Assembly (NCBI GenBank): GCA_905221605.1
Contig: CAJNDS010002195.1
Location: 250,001 to 314,000, forward strand
Source: Symbiodinium natans
Lineage: Eukaryota > Sar > Dinophyceae > Suessiales > Symbiodiniaceae
DNA: 64,000 nucleotides
Reading direction: 5' to 3'
Part shown: positions 11,242 to 23,249 of the stretch, piece after piece
Position numbering within the stretch: the stretch's first letter is position 1
Layout of the letters: each line of letters starts with the position of its first letter
Notes under the pieces: generated by a model
The model's database searches: none
Seen by the model: the letters and a program-made list of their open reading frames with translations, nothing else
Told to the model about the DNA's origin: nothing
Made by a program: the position numbers and the translations under genes

Positions 11242-12232
11242 CTACCGTACCACATCTCGCGGCTCCTTCGTCTTCTCACGCTCGTTCTCACCCTTTCCAT
11301 CCTTTCCATCTTTTCCATCTTTTCCATCCTTTGCATCCCGCTCCTTGCCCTGGGACAGGTTGGGCACAAAGTACGCAGTCACACGCTTTTCACATACGTA
11401 ACTTGCACAGTCACGTGCCTGGTGGGCAGCGGAGGCGCAGTTTATGGAGAAGCTGGGCGGCGTGATGCCACCGAGGTTGGTCGTCGGCGGCTGGTTGTCT
11501 GGGAGGACACAGAGCAATTTTAACAGACTTACTCGCTGCAGACCGACGATCCACGACACGATGAACTCTGAACTCTAAAGGGCTTTGTCGTCGCCAAGCG
11601 GCTGAGCTGTGAATTGTGGCAGCCTTGCAGCTGGCCGAAGGTGAGTGTTTACGCGAGAATGGTCGGTCCGAAGATTGTCGAAACTCGGGTCGAGTCGAAA
11701 GTTTGCCAGACCAAGCCTTCGTAAACACCATCCTCCTTCTTGTCCGCGCGCTGCTCGTACATGACCTTGGCTACGTTTGGGTGTCGGGATGTGTCGGAAA
11801 CCTGTAAGTCGGTAAGTTCCACAATGTTCCACAGGGCTCGCTCATCTGGGGCAGCCGGCAGTGGTGGACAGCATGGTTGAGCTGGGCGCAGTGTGATTTC
11901 GGTCCTGCTCTGAGATGTAGCTCACCTCTCCAGGGTGGAAGGCCCCAGACCGAGTTACAGAATGTTACAGATTCAGCACGTAGGACACGGCCTGCTGCTG
12001 AACTGCCTTACAGAAGGTCTTGTCGCCGAAGCTGGTCATGAGTGTTCTCGCCTGCGCCATGCATGGGAATGCGGGAATGAACTGGCTGCGACCGGAAGCC
12101 CGATAGGATCCCGATAGGCATCCCATGCTCAACGCGCAAAGTGCAAATCACTCAAGATGGTGCATTGTTCCGAAGCCGAAGGCTTTCCATCTTCAGGCCG
12201 GCCTCCAACACCTTGCCAGACATTGACAGGGC
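11242..12232 (-). CDS. Unidentified multi-exon gene with a Lys-Asp-Gly tail repeat
   Basis: Three exons join in frame. Exon 12164-12232 (23 codons) includes ALSMSGKVLEAGLKMESLRL and ends at a GC donor. Exon 12012-12051 encodes ARTLMTSFGDKTF plus one base before GTAAGG. Exon 11712-11845 contains ALWNIVELTDLQVSDT and VMYEQRADKKEDGVYEGL and ends before GTCTGG. A later exon (about 11242-11500) includes TTNLGGITPPSFSINCASAA and CEKRVTAYFVPN, then a (KDG)4 run encoded by a short tandem repeat, and reaches an in-frame stop at 11242-11244, though an earlier donor cannot be excluded. I do not recognise the family. The first exons lie just 3' of the last CNOT10 exon I could assign, so the gene boundary is uncertain; they could conceivably be a CNOT10 tail. 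Confidence 0.6.
11286..11338. repeat. TTTCCATC-type tandem repeat inside a candidate exon
   Basis: Five or so units of about 9 bp (TTTCCATCC/TTTCCATCT variants) lie in tandem. On the minus strand they encode the KDGKDGKDGKDG run of the candidate exon, so the repeat length is a multiple of three. Confidence 0.85.
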
Positions 12233-12851
12233 CTGCCAGGTGATAGGCAAAGTACTGGTAAGGTCATAAACGACATTGTCGGCCATTCAAGCTGGCCCAA
12301 ACAACGGCCTCTGCAGTGTAGGATACCGCGGAGGCGATTGTGCCCAGGGAGGATGCGAATCTGAGGCAATCATGCATGCTGCATCATGCTGACCTGCGGA
12401 GCCCTATCTGCCCTGTCGTTGATCGTTTGTGTAGATATGAAGATGCAGGAGCGACCACTTTGGCTTGGCAGAGGCGGCCGACAAAGTCAGGCCGACAAAG
12501 CTCTCAATTTGGAATCTGATTAAGCCTAGGGGCTGTTGCACAGCGGATGCTAAGCAATTGCAGAACAGCAAGTTCGGGAAATGGTGTATGCTGCACACTC
12601 AGCTGTTGACATTCTAGCATGCCTGTGGCCCGTCGCAAGTGTGCAGAAGGACTTTCGAAGCTGACCGCACCTAGTCAGCACCTTCGCATCCTTGCCATGC
12701 GGCAGATTCTGCGCCTGTCCGCCGTGAAAGGATGTCACAAGGACCAGCTTCACATTTCTGCTTGCCAGCACTCAGGAAAGCTTATTGAAGCGCTCTCACT
12801 CAGCCCCAGAAAACTGCAACAGTGGAGACATGCAGCTAAGCCTGGATGGTC

Positions 12852-15081
12852 CAGTTTCGCTTTATCTGCTCCTGCCGCGCTTCGGCGTCCATGCACCGCA
12901 GGGATGACCGCTTGCGTGCAACTTCTTGAGTTGCTTTCTGGGTGCAGTTTCTCTCCCATGCGTCCTGCTTGTCATCCGGAGGTCGTGAATCAGCAGAAGG
13001 CGGAGGCAGCAAATGATTCTTGTCCTGAAATGGCACAAAGGTGCAAAACTGAGTCACGTCAATGCCAGAAACGTGCTGGAACAGCGCGCTCTATGCCGAG
13101 GTCGACCCCTTGGCGCAGGGGTGTTGGCCCTAAGTTCCTCACACAAAACATCTTAGCTGAAACATTTTATTTTGTCGACTGAGCTTTGCGGAGGGTGCCG
13201 GCTGGCAGGTCCCACCCTGAGCATCTCTGAACGTACACACGCCAAGCTTGTGAAGCCAGCACCAGATTCTGACAAGCGTCCAGTATGCGCTTGGCATATC
13301 GCAAAGCAGGCGTGTGATCTCGCTGGCCTGGGCAGTCAAGTTTGAATCCAAAGATTTCAGAGCAGTTTGTGCAGTCTTGCATTTCTGCGTGTTATTTCTC
13401 CTTCGTCCCCTAACACCACTCATACCACTGAGGTGTTCCTCGGACTCCGGTATGATCCGGTATGCTTCCGCCAGGCCGCAGAGACAGACGTAGGTCATTT
13501 TCAGCAGCGCCGCGTCCTCCATCAGCAATGCTTCGGCCTCGGCCTCGGAGTCGGATTCTGCACCCTCTGAGACACTCGGCACACATCTGAGTGCACATCT
13601 GAGTGCACACCGGCACTCGTCCTCGCCTCTCCTCCTGCTCCCAACTCCGAACCAACTTTCTGCAGACAGGGCTGAGGGGGCGACCAGGTCGCGGGCAGTA
13701 GCACTCTTGGAAGGTGTTGGCCCTGAACCCGAGCCAGACGCCTTTGCAAGCTAAGCTGGGGTCGTGGAGGATTTGCGAAGCGAGCAAGCCACTGCCGGAC
13801 CTTCTGGGACGTAGCTTTGCCAGCCGCTGCAGCATTGGCTTCCGCCGTCTCAGCTGCCTTTTGGCAGATTTACGCGTTGCGCAAGAAACCGAGCAAGCCA
13901 ACTGCTACTCCCACTCTGACAGTCTGAAAGCCCCGGTACACGGTACAGACTGTGTTCCGACGTGCCTGCGCAGCACTCTGAAGCATGGGCTCGATCAGGG
14001 TCAGCACATTCTTCAAGCACATTGCAGCAGTCACCAAGGGATCCTCTGCAGTGCGTCAAGAAAGCTATGGGCCCGGTCCAAGCCGGAACATGTCACAACG
14101 TGCCGGAACAAGCTCAATTTCACAGGCACCTCGCCATTCAACACATCTCCCTCCGCAGCCGGCGCTTTGGTCGCCTTTTTGAGAAACAGGTGGCAGTGTA
14201 TTCTCCAGCTCAGCTAGGGATTGATTGCATCGGATTGCAGCCATGGATCCTGGGCAGGCGCAGACGGTGCTGCACCAGCCGGCCCGGTGCGTTGCTCGAC
14301 ATCCTACGGGCAAATGAGGGCTCAGTCCAAGGCCCCTGTTTTGTCTTTTCCTGAAAGTCGTCTTCCGTTATCGTTGATGCATGGATGGATATCGTGATGG
14401 ATGGCGTGCTGGACTTCGTGGAATATGTTTTAAAGCGCGGTGTAAGGTTGGCGGGAGCCGCCGCCGCACCTGCTCAAAATTGCGTTGCCGCGTGGGAGGC
14501 GATCAGGCCGCGCGGTGTTCGCGGGGTGCCATGACAATTTTGGCTATGACAACCCTATAGCGGTGCGCTGGCGCGTTGGGAGGTGGAAGAGCTTCGGTTT
14601 GGCCATGGCCGGCTTGCTTCTAGCCGCTCCTTGCTTCGTTGGACCTTGATGGCGTGATTGACTTACTGATATTAGTATATACTCACGAGGTCTGAAAGCG
14701 CGGCTCGAAAACACTTTCGGGACAACCTTTCTCTAGTTTCTGAGGGTGTCGGGCGCGGGCGGTAAATCTTCCCGCCCACTTACACCCCTTGGCCTGCCTG
14801 CCACACTTGCCCTGCTCCTCACATGCCCCACGTACGTCACTTTCCCCCAACCCCCACCCCCCCTCCAAAGCCGTAAGTTGCATTTGGAGCCGCGGCTAGC
14901 ACGTGACGCGCGAGACTGCAGCACTGTGTTGGGGGCACTGGCTTCTCATTAAATGCTTTGCCCTGACTTGCCGAAGCCGACATGCATGCATTCGAGTGTA
15001 TCCGGCTCTGGCCTGACAGGCTTCTTCCATGTAGTTCCTGCGTAATCATCATTCATGGTTCAAAATTCACCACATTTCACC

Positions 15082-15113
<32 letters not shown>

Positions 15114-18100
15114 GATAATCATCATCATCATCCGCATGATGATCATCATCATTCTTCCCCTCAGTACGCTCGGAAGACAGACATAGTCACTTATTCGCCA
15201 ACTCTCACTCATGTCTACCAACTCACTTTATCACTCACTTCAGCATTAAACTCGACCTGTTTCGCAATGTTTTGTCAGGTTTCTTGTGTCGTGTGAAGAG
15301 CCGGCTCGAGTCAATGTGTCGCGGCCATGAAGGGGATTACGTTGAAGAAATGCTCCGGCAAAGTGATTGTACCCAAAGGTCGCGGGGGAGAACGGAGGAG
15401 CCACCGTTTTTGACCGAGCAGATCGTCAAGGCTTGCCGTTCACCTAAGGGGAGCCTACGTAGGCGAAGCGCCCCTTAGGTGAAACGCAAGCCTTGGACAC
15501 CCTGTCGGACCTCAAGAACCATAGGGTTAGAGGGTGACACCCAAACTAAGTGGGGATAAGGCCCCTCTTTGACCACCTCTGGATCCCACCCCCCCGCAGC
15601 TCAACCAACGGTTGGTAAGATACTCCGCTAGCTCCATGGGGGCTAGCTTTCGTAACATGACGAGAGACTTTCGGGCGGGTGGGGAAACTGCATATAGCAT
15701 CCCAGCTTTTCAGGCTGCTCAGTAGAGTACGGTTTGCTTGCTGTTGTGATTGTGCAGCAGGCTTAGCTGGTGACTTCCCCGTCTGCCATAACCTTCTCCG
15801 ACCAGTTGCCCAACCTGTCCTCTCCACTTCCTAGCTTTCCCACGACGTTGGTCCTCAGTGACAGGTCTTGTGCACCAGGATATGTCCGGGACATACACTG
15901 TTGCCAAGACTCTTTTCGACGAGCAAAGAGAGCCTGCGAGTGGGGCCGCATCCTGAGATGGGGACCGATAGGGCAAGGAAACTAATCTTCCGGAATTTCT
16001 TGTGTTTGGGCATGACACCATACTCTTCTTCCTTCGGTCTTTTTGCAACTGCCGCTCTCTGGCAATGACTCATGAGCTCATGAAAATCATGAAGCTTGCC
16101 CCCAAAACCCTAAAGCGCTTGCCTTGTGCTGCACAAGCGAGCTGGGACATGCCAGATCCCAGAGCAGTTGGCCCTCCTGTTGCCAGGGTGGCAGCCCAAA
16201 GCTCTGAGACACGCGAGAGAATGCAAAAAAGCGTCTGTTGAGAGCAGTCCGGCTTACATGTGGCTTACCCTCAGTACCCCCCCCACCCCCCCCCAACAGT
16301 CCTAGGGCTGTGCAAATGGATCCACCCGTGGCCAGGGGACCATTGGGAGTTGGCTGCTTCACCTTAGGCTCCAGAACGCTCCACATGGTTCTGTGGAAAC
16401 AACATATGCCCACCCAACAAAGGCAATGAAAAGCCCACGTCTGGGCGCCGACTTGCACCGCAAGTCAAAGTGCAACAGGAGCCGGGTCAAAACCCTTGTG
16501 AGGGTGCCGTTTCAGGCTTTGATCTCCACTCACGGCAAACACAACAGGTCTGTCTGTAGTCACTCCTTACTTGCAGGACAGAACCACCATATTTCTGACG
16601 CAACCCAATCAAGTGTACAAAGCCCAGCCGTGAGCCTGGAGCGGAAATTGAGAAGGCGAGAATCCCACCGTTGCCCAAAAACAACACGAGTGGTCAGATG
16701 GTAAATGCATGTGGGCAGGTTGATCTCAAAACCCTTCAGAGCCACAAAGATGCTTTGAGCATGCATAATTCGTTTTGGCAAGCGGCCCGATTCCAGGACT
16801 GCATTCCACCAGGTTTCGCGCCACCTGCTGATCAAGAGTTTGGGAGTTCAGGATTCGGACTCGTCCAGCGAATAATCCCAAAATTCAGATGGGCTCAGCA
16901 TGAAAGCACAAAAGTCAAGCTTGGGCCTTCTGTAGGCTCAGGCTTGTGGGACTGCCGGTAAAGCTCAATGCAACACTCCGCAAGGCGCATCCACCTGGAG
17001 GCAGCACACTTGAACTTGGCCGTGACACTAGCTTCCAGTGGCATGTTGCAATGGAACCGGTCAGGCATGCAAGCATCTAGGCTCCTTGATGAGAAAAATG
17101 AACCGTATTTGTGTATGTTTTGCTGCAGACTTTTTTCGTGGTGTGATGGACCACGTTCCACGACCCTCACAAACAACACCCTTAGCATTTTTGCTTCGAA
17201 CTATAAGAAATAAGAATGCTTCCGAATGGTCTGAAAGGTGCAGCCGAGGCCAATTCCTGAAGACGAAGGTACACTGGATGAAGCACCTGCTGGATCTGAC
17301 TCTCTGGATGTGTCAGCACAGATTCTGGGTTCGTCACACGCTGAGCATTGCGACTGGGGACTTTGTAGTGGCCTTCCGGGTTGTGTTTCGCTCTAGGTGT
17401 TTGCCAACTTCTCGGGGTGTGGATTTCAGGAAAGCGGGACGCACCCTTCACCCAACATCCATACCAATACCCTTGCAAGATCTTATATAAGGAAAGTCAG
17501 GCTCCTCGGATCCCACGTAACGCACAACAACTCTGGAGAACCCGGAGCAGCTTTTGAGGCTTGGGCGGCTTGGGCTCAAAAACTGCTTCCTGAACCTTTG
17601 ACGCTTGCACCGTTCAGCTGACCCTCTCTCTGTTGTCACAAGGCGCTTGTAGGCTTGCCCCGGCCGGCCAGTCAGCAAGAACTGGAGTCCAGCATTGAAA
17701 GTCATCTCAGCACGGCGGTCCAACCAGTGCCTGACTTCGAGGCCCAAGCACGCGTAGACGCTCCCACTCTTGCAGTCGCATCTCTGCGGCACAAGCCCCG
17801 AAACACACTATATGGAGATCTATGGAGGTCAGCTCATGTCCAGCAGCTGGACCACGGACCAGCTAAGGCACTTGGAGGTCGCCATGCCAGGCTGCGTGAG
17901 GCCTACTTTGGCCGAGAGCAGCATACTCTCCTCACCAAGTCTGTTCTTGGGGTGGTAAGTGAATCCTAGCGTGTCGACTCGATAGTCACTCATGCAGCTC
18001 AGACCATGGGGATGGAATGCCCCTAAAGTCACCTTCACAGAGCTTCACGCGCGTAGACTAGTGCATCTTGGCAACGACGCACATCTCGACAGGACACAGT

Positions 18101-21100
18101 GACAGTCACATTGGGGGCGCAACTTACTGCCGCTCCTGTTTTTCGGTTCTGATTCAAAATTCATGTTTTTCGTGCCACCCAGAAATGGTTTGCCTCGGAA
18201 CCCTACATCACATCGAATATAGAAGATTGATGCCACAAGGATATGTTCTTATTGCTTCCCACCTGAACTACATCTGGATGCAGCCCGCGACTGTCCCACT
18301 TCACTCGACGCGACTGCAAGCCGCGCCTGCCGCCTACAACAAGATGCGTCCACAGCTGACTGAAACACCAAGTCCCTGATACCCCAAACTCATCCCATAC
18401 TGCAATGACATCCAAAGATTAGGCCGAGCCGACTTCTCCTTTTCGGCAGGCCGAGCCGATTTCGAAAGCGCCTCGCAGGTTCAGGTCTCAGGGCGGCTAA
18501 GACACCACCGCCCGTGCACGGGAAGGTGACTGCTAAGGTGACTGAGGAAATGAATGGGGCCAGTCCTTGTTGAAGTAGTAGATGGCCAAGTTCGGCTTGT
18601 GCATCATGAAATGTATGCAGCCCATGTTGTTGTAGAACCTGAGCAGGGCGCTCTGGCGGAACGCGAACCTCAAACCACTTCCGTGCAGACCATCGCAGGC
18701 AGGCGACAGCGGGGAGCAAGCATCATCTTGAGCAGGATGGAAATCTGTGGGCATGTGGTCCTCGACCTCATCATCGCCTGAAGCCCCAGCAACATGCAAA
18801 ACGGAACATGGCCGAAGTGGATAACAGCCCTCACTAAACCAGCACAGCAAAAGATCAATCGGTGCCTGACTTGTGTGCTCCAGACTTGTCCCCAGGTTTC
18901 GGAGGTGCGAAGTTGAAGCGGCACAGCGTGAGGAGGCGAAACGCCTCTCCAGCTTCAAAGAGCTTCTGATTCTATGCTAAGGCGAAGGCTAGACCAAGGA
19001 TTACACATCGCTTGCGCCTACCAACACTACCCGCCGATGCTGAATTATCCAGTCCATCCACGCGCAACCAGAAGAATGTATGGATTTCAAGGTCTTCGGC
19101 ACCATTTACCCTGGCCTTTCTGTGGTTCTGCTTGGCATACTCGAGGTACGCCTTGGAATCAGCACACGTTAGGAGCTCATAATCTGACAAACGCATCACG
19201 TCTGTTTGTGACGTGGCCAGTCACGAAGGGCAAACCCGCTTCTAGATTTGTGGGGCCAGGGCGCCTTGAGGCAGGTAACCTTAGCCCAGTCGTGGTTGTG
19301 CAGAAGGCTTCGGGCTTCATGGTTCTGCGGCTCCTGGCAGGCATCATACATGTCTGCAACACGCATGTATCCGGGACTCCGCATGTGCGGCACGTGGAAG
19401 AAAATGCGCTTTAATCCCCTTGCACACCATTGTCGGAAAGGCTGAGCACGAAGCTGAGACCAATAGTGTTGAGCCACCCGAAACCAGGGCGTGCTAAATC
19501 TGGCCCAATTGTAGCATTACACTGCAACACCTCACAGAGCATTCTCCAGGCGCTCTCAAGTGTCCCTCAGTGTTGGAGTCCTTCCAGAATAGTGGAACAT
19601 GCGCAAGATCGTGCTCCAGGATCTCCTTGGCTTAGGTCAAGAGAGCTGCATCCACTACGGGTTCTGACACCCAGCGCACCGTACCCGCGGCCCTTTTCTG
19701 GCACGTCCAGCAAAGCATCATAGCAACATTCTGTACTCGCATGTACTCGCGGTATAGTTGCCGTTCCAAGCTATCTTGAATTACGCACCAGGCTCGGGAG
19801 CAAGATTAGCCGTACCAGCTTGACACGTGTGTACACATCTACTCAAGTACGTCCGGCAATTACAGTATAGCCTCGCCGCGATTTACAGCTGTCATTGGCC
19901 TTGTAGTGCGCAGCCTGAGCCTGCAAACTGCACCTGCACCCAAGACTTAGACTTAAAACCCAAGACGTGCGCGAGCCATATTCCCAGAGCAGAGCAGGAC
20001 CCAAAAGAACACAATCCCCTTCGAGACAACATATGAACTAGTGCTGAGGAGGAGCCATTGCATTCTTGCATTCCTTCTTTGCTGACTTCATGCTTCGGCA
20101 CAAGATGTGGACACCTCATGCTCAGGGAGTGTGTTGAGTTATGCGCCACGGTAATTATTGTAGTCCCAAAGGTGGAGCAGCCGAGAAGAACTCTAGACTC
20201 TGCGTCGCAAATCAATCGCCGCTCGGGTTGTAGCACAGCAACCTTCTAGAGAATGGCCCCAGTGGCGGCTGCGAACGGAATCTGCTCAACGATCTCTCTT
20301 GTGACTGTACAACGGGGTACAACGCCCTGAGCCTCAACTGCACAAAAGTGAAGCCAGGCACGGATCTTGTACGTCAGGCAGGTGAACTTGAACTCAATTG
20401 GCGAGATCGCATCTGGTGCACGTCCATGCCGCTGAAGGCAAGCCTGGCTGGTGGTAAATAAGTTCTTGGGAAGCGCTTGGCTGACTTGATTTAGTTGAGA
20501 CGAAGCCGTAGTTAGTGAGAGCCCTTCACTGTCCTCCCGTGCATAGCCTGCACAGAGAACAGTGCACTGTACACAGCCAAGAAAAACCACTACAACACAC
20601 GCTACAAACAACGTTGAGCTCTAGCTCCTCGACAACTCCGAGACATGCAAATGCTGGTGCGATGCCTCCGGCAGCATGGCGTGCCCTTCAATGCCAGCAA
20701 CTTCAAAGGAACCGCACCAGAATCGTCCAAGAAGCGCCAAAGACCAGGCTGGGCAGAGGACCCTCCGGCTTCTCTGGCTGCCTTGTCAAAGCACAAGGTC
20801 CGAAGAAACCCCAAAGGCTGCGTGCATGGCTTGCGAGGGTAAAGGATTTGCACCCGTTGTTTCGGCATTCTTCAGGGCTCCTCCTTCAAAATCCAAGTTT
20901 TCAAAGTGCCTGGGGCACTGAATTCCGCACGACTCAGGGTCCACGCTATGCCAAGTTGATCCCTTCGAGTTGAATCGAAGGTGCAGATACATAATCGTTT
21001 CCCCCTAATATTAAACGGGGGGTCCCCCCCCCCAATAGAAATTCGAAATGTGTTTTTATCATTAGGGGGAGGTTTTTATCCAAATGCCATGTTTGGGGTC

Positions 21101-23149
21101 CGAAGGGTTTAGGGTCTAGGCTGGGGAGAGAGGGAGGGAGCTTTAGGATGTTGGTTGGCTTGCGGGTTTTGGGTGCCCTGAACCCCCCCCCTAATTCGGA
21201 ATAGGGTTTAAAAGGCGGGGTCGGTTTCGGCCGGATTTTCCAGAAAGTGTTTTTAGTTTTAGGGGGGTCTTTAATAAAAGGGGGAAGCGATTAAGCCCAA
21301 GCCCTGGGACGTAACATTCACGCGGTGTCTCTCGTCTTCCTAAACGGTGCACAGTTGGCTTCCAGGGCAGCCTTCAACGATGTGTTTGCGATTCAGCTCA
21401 ACCAGGCATCGAGTCCCTTGGGGCACTTGCCTGGTGTCTCTGACAGCGCAACCACCTGAAGCTGAACGGCCCTGTGTGTTCAAATCTCCAACCCTGCAGA
21501 CCAGCTTCTGGGCATCTGCAGCTGCAGCCACAGCTTCAGCGGGTTCCTCCTGTAAACAAACCCCAAACGTTTCCAAACCAAGCTGCACGACGAGGTCTCA
21601 CTCCCCCCCCCCTCCGATTTGCTCAAGGGTCCCGGAGCTTCTGGCTGCAGTAGCTTGGAAGTCTGATCAATCCACGGTCCTTTCGGTGGCTTGGGACCTT
21701 TGCTCCAAGCCTCCTCTTTCCGTACGTTTTGATGCGTTTAGGCTCCTCCTCCCTGGTTTCGCCCTCGACCACCTCCTCGTCTTCGATGCAAGCAGGGGCT
21801 TCAAGATTCTTGCGCTCCTGGGCAAGCACTAGCCAACACACATCAGGATCGAAATCAAAATTCTCCGACGTGACAGTCAGCGCCGCCAACCATGTCTAGA
21901 TACAAGGTGATCGTTCAACTTCACAAACCTCCCCACCGCCAATGCTAACTCAGAAGGGCATCCGGCTTGAGAAGACTGTGGAAAGCATTCGGCTTCTCCA
22001 GAAAGTTAAGGATCTGCAGGGCCTGCTCGGGCTCCTTCTGTAGCCTGAGTTTTCGGCTTGGGGGGGATCCTTAAAGCAAGCCGAAGGGTTCAAAGCTTTT
22101 GGGCAGATGTCCACATGTCGACATAGCACAATGGCCGCCAGGATGCAGGACCACCTCGAGGAGGAGGAAGCAGATCTTGATGGCGAGAAAATCATCGATT
22201 GGCTCGATGTTCCTCCGTCGTTAATGACGTGAACTATAACATGCTGTAGTCAGTTCAGAAGGCAGGAAAGCCCTTCGACACGTGTTTGTAAATCGCACTT
22301 GTAGAAGTCTTAGTTGTGCCCTGGTCAGAAACCACTGCCGGCGGCGACGGTGTCTGACGGGAGAAAAACATCGATGGATTGAGACAGCAGTGTTAGTGGA
22401 AGCATTATATTGCTTCTGCGCGTATTCAAAGGCAAGGGTCTCGAAGAGCTCCTCCAGAATCTGCCGTGCCTGACCGGCTGGCAGATGCCTACGTTACTAC
22501 TGGCAGGAGCTAGCAGCTAGCGCGATAGCTCTGTCTATCTCAGTGTGCCTGTCTCCCTCAGCCTGTCAGATGCTGGTGATCATGTCTCGGGATGTCGGCT
22601 GGACCCTCAGGAAAGCAAGTATTCGACAAGCTCATGGCCGCCCTGGCCTGTGCGTAGTGCCGCAACTGAACGCACAGCAGGGCTTGGTTGTACCGGAGCA
22701 CGTACAGGTCGTCATCTTCACGGATGCCATCCTGGATGTGCAGTGGCACGAGGGGCCCCCTGGCCCCCTGATTCTGTAACAATGTCACAATACCGCATCA
22801 CATTACACAAAAAAAACACATGGAAACGCGAAGTCCGCACCAGGGTAATCACGCGCGGCAGGTTTTGAGCCAACCCCTGGTCCTCCTCATCCTCCTCCTT
22901 CTTCCGCTTGCCCTTGTCCTTCTTCTCCTTCTCCCTCGCGCGTTCGTACGCCTGGGTCAGGAGAGTAAGCAGATTGTGGGGATCTGCACAGCCAGCTTTG
23001 AAGTAGTCGTTGATGAGGATGTTGTGTGTCACCTTCACGTCCGCGGCAGTCTTCAAATTGTGAATCTGCTCCAAATATTCTCCGCACGTTCCAAACTCGC
23101 CCTTGGTGTACGCCTCGAAAGCATCTCCCGCACTGTTAGTGGCGGACAT
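12852..23149 (-). CDS. CNOT10: CCR4-NOT transcription complex subunit 10 (CNOT10) homolog
   Basis: CNOT10 is a TPR-repeat subunit that, with CNOT11, docks on CNOT1 in the CCR4-NOT deadenylase. I could place about 20 exons. The ATG (23147-23149) opens exon 22853-23149 (GDAFEAYTKGEFGTCGEYLE, then a Lys/Glu-rich stretch). Then come 22648-22773 (LYVLRYNQALLCVQLRHYAQ); 22441-22469 (29 nt, ARQILEELF); about 22121-22212 (NIEPIDDFLAIKICFLLLE); about 21960-22037; 21726-21817 (acidic linker); about 21490-21549; 20344-20443 (SPIEFKFTCLTYKIRAWL); 20056-20114 (MKSAKKECKNAM); 19581-19625 (HVPLFWK); 19110-19151 (AYLEYAKQNHRKAR); 18881-18965; 18566-18777 (FYNNMGCIHFMMHKPNLAIY); 17640-17730 (TFNAGLQFLLTGRPGQAYKR); about 17230-17256; about 16933-17008 (WMRLAECCIELYRQ); 14114-14174; 13966-14045 (VTAAMCLKNVLTLIEPMLQ); about 13800-13857; 13466-13566; about 13290-13375; and about 12852-13040. 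Order and spacing match animal and plant CNOT10. The C-terminus is unresolved. Confidence 0.94.
15078..15153. repeat. CAC/CAT trinucleotide repeat
   Basis: Six CAC units are followed by a run of CAT with a few substitutions, ending in ATGATGATCATCATC. It could encode poly-His on the plus strand but lies inside a CNOT10 intron with no supporting exon. Confidence 0.95.
15427..15495. other. Long perfect-to-near-perfect hairpin (25-bp stem)
   Basis: The arm at 15427-15451 pairs with 15471-15495 over 25 bp with two mismatched positions. The 19-nt loop itself contains the 12-bp palindrome GCCTACGTAGGC. The stem includes TTCACCTAAGGGG and its exact complement. It lies inside a CNOT10 intron in a 300-bp block with no simple repeat. 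It could be a mobile-element terminus, a fold-back element or a structured intronic RNA; nothing identifies which. Confidence 0.85.
20995..21310. other. Compositionally odd poly-G/poly-C block in a CNOT10 intron
   Basis: About 310 bp has several runs of 5-10 G or C, short T runs and AT-rich pieces (TTTTTATCATTAGGGGG, TTTTTAGTTTTAGGGGGG). This is unlike the balanced flanking sequence. GGGTTTAGGG occurs once. GGGGGGTCCCCCC is a perfect short palindrome. No coding potential was seen. It may be an insertion of foreign or organellar origin, a decayed repeat, or a low-quality assembly patch. Confidence 0.6.
22441..22469 (-). CDS. CNOT10: 29-nt micro-exon of CNOT10
   Basis: This exon lies between CCGGTCAG and a GA-type donor (TTCGA followed by GACCCT). 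It encodes ARQILEELF plus two bases. It restores the helix between the exon ending LRHYAQ (22648) and the one beginning with the third base of a Glu codon and NIEPIDDF (22212). Without it the TPR helix and the reading frame do not join. It is far too short to be found as an open frame. Confidence 0.8.
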
Positions 23150-23249
23150 GGCTGCTTTTTTGTAATGTTCGGAACCAACGAACCAATGGAAAATCGACGT
23201 GTAAGAGTAGACGTGGTTTGTTTCTAGGCTGGTGCATGCTGTTTTCATG

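Noticed and set aside
11965-11967. Apparent stop codon ending a protein after AVQQQAVSYVLNL
   Set aside because: A GTAAGG donor upstream (exon end 12012) joins in phase to the exon starting at 11845 and gives a better protein, so the stop most likely lies in an intron.
13139-13582. Single 147-codon exon
   Set aside because: CNOT10 homology and phase split it into at least two exons (13466-13566 and about 13290-13375) separated by an intron with a GC donor.
15078-15153. Poly-histidine protein on the plus strand
   Set aside because: It is a CAC/CAT microsatellite inside a CNOT10 intron with no flanking coding support.
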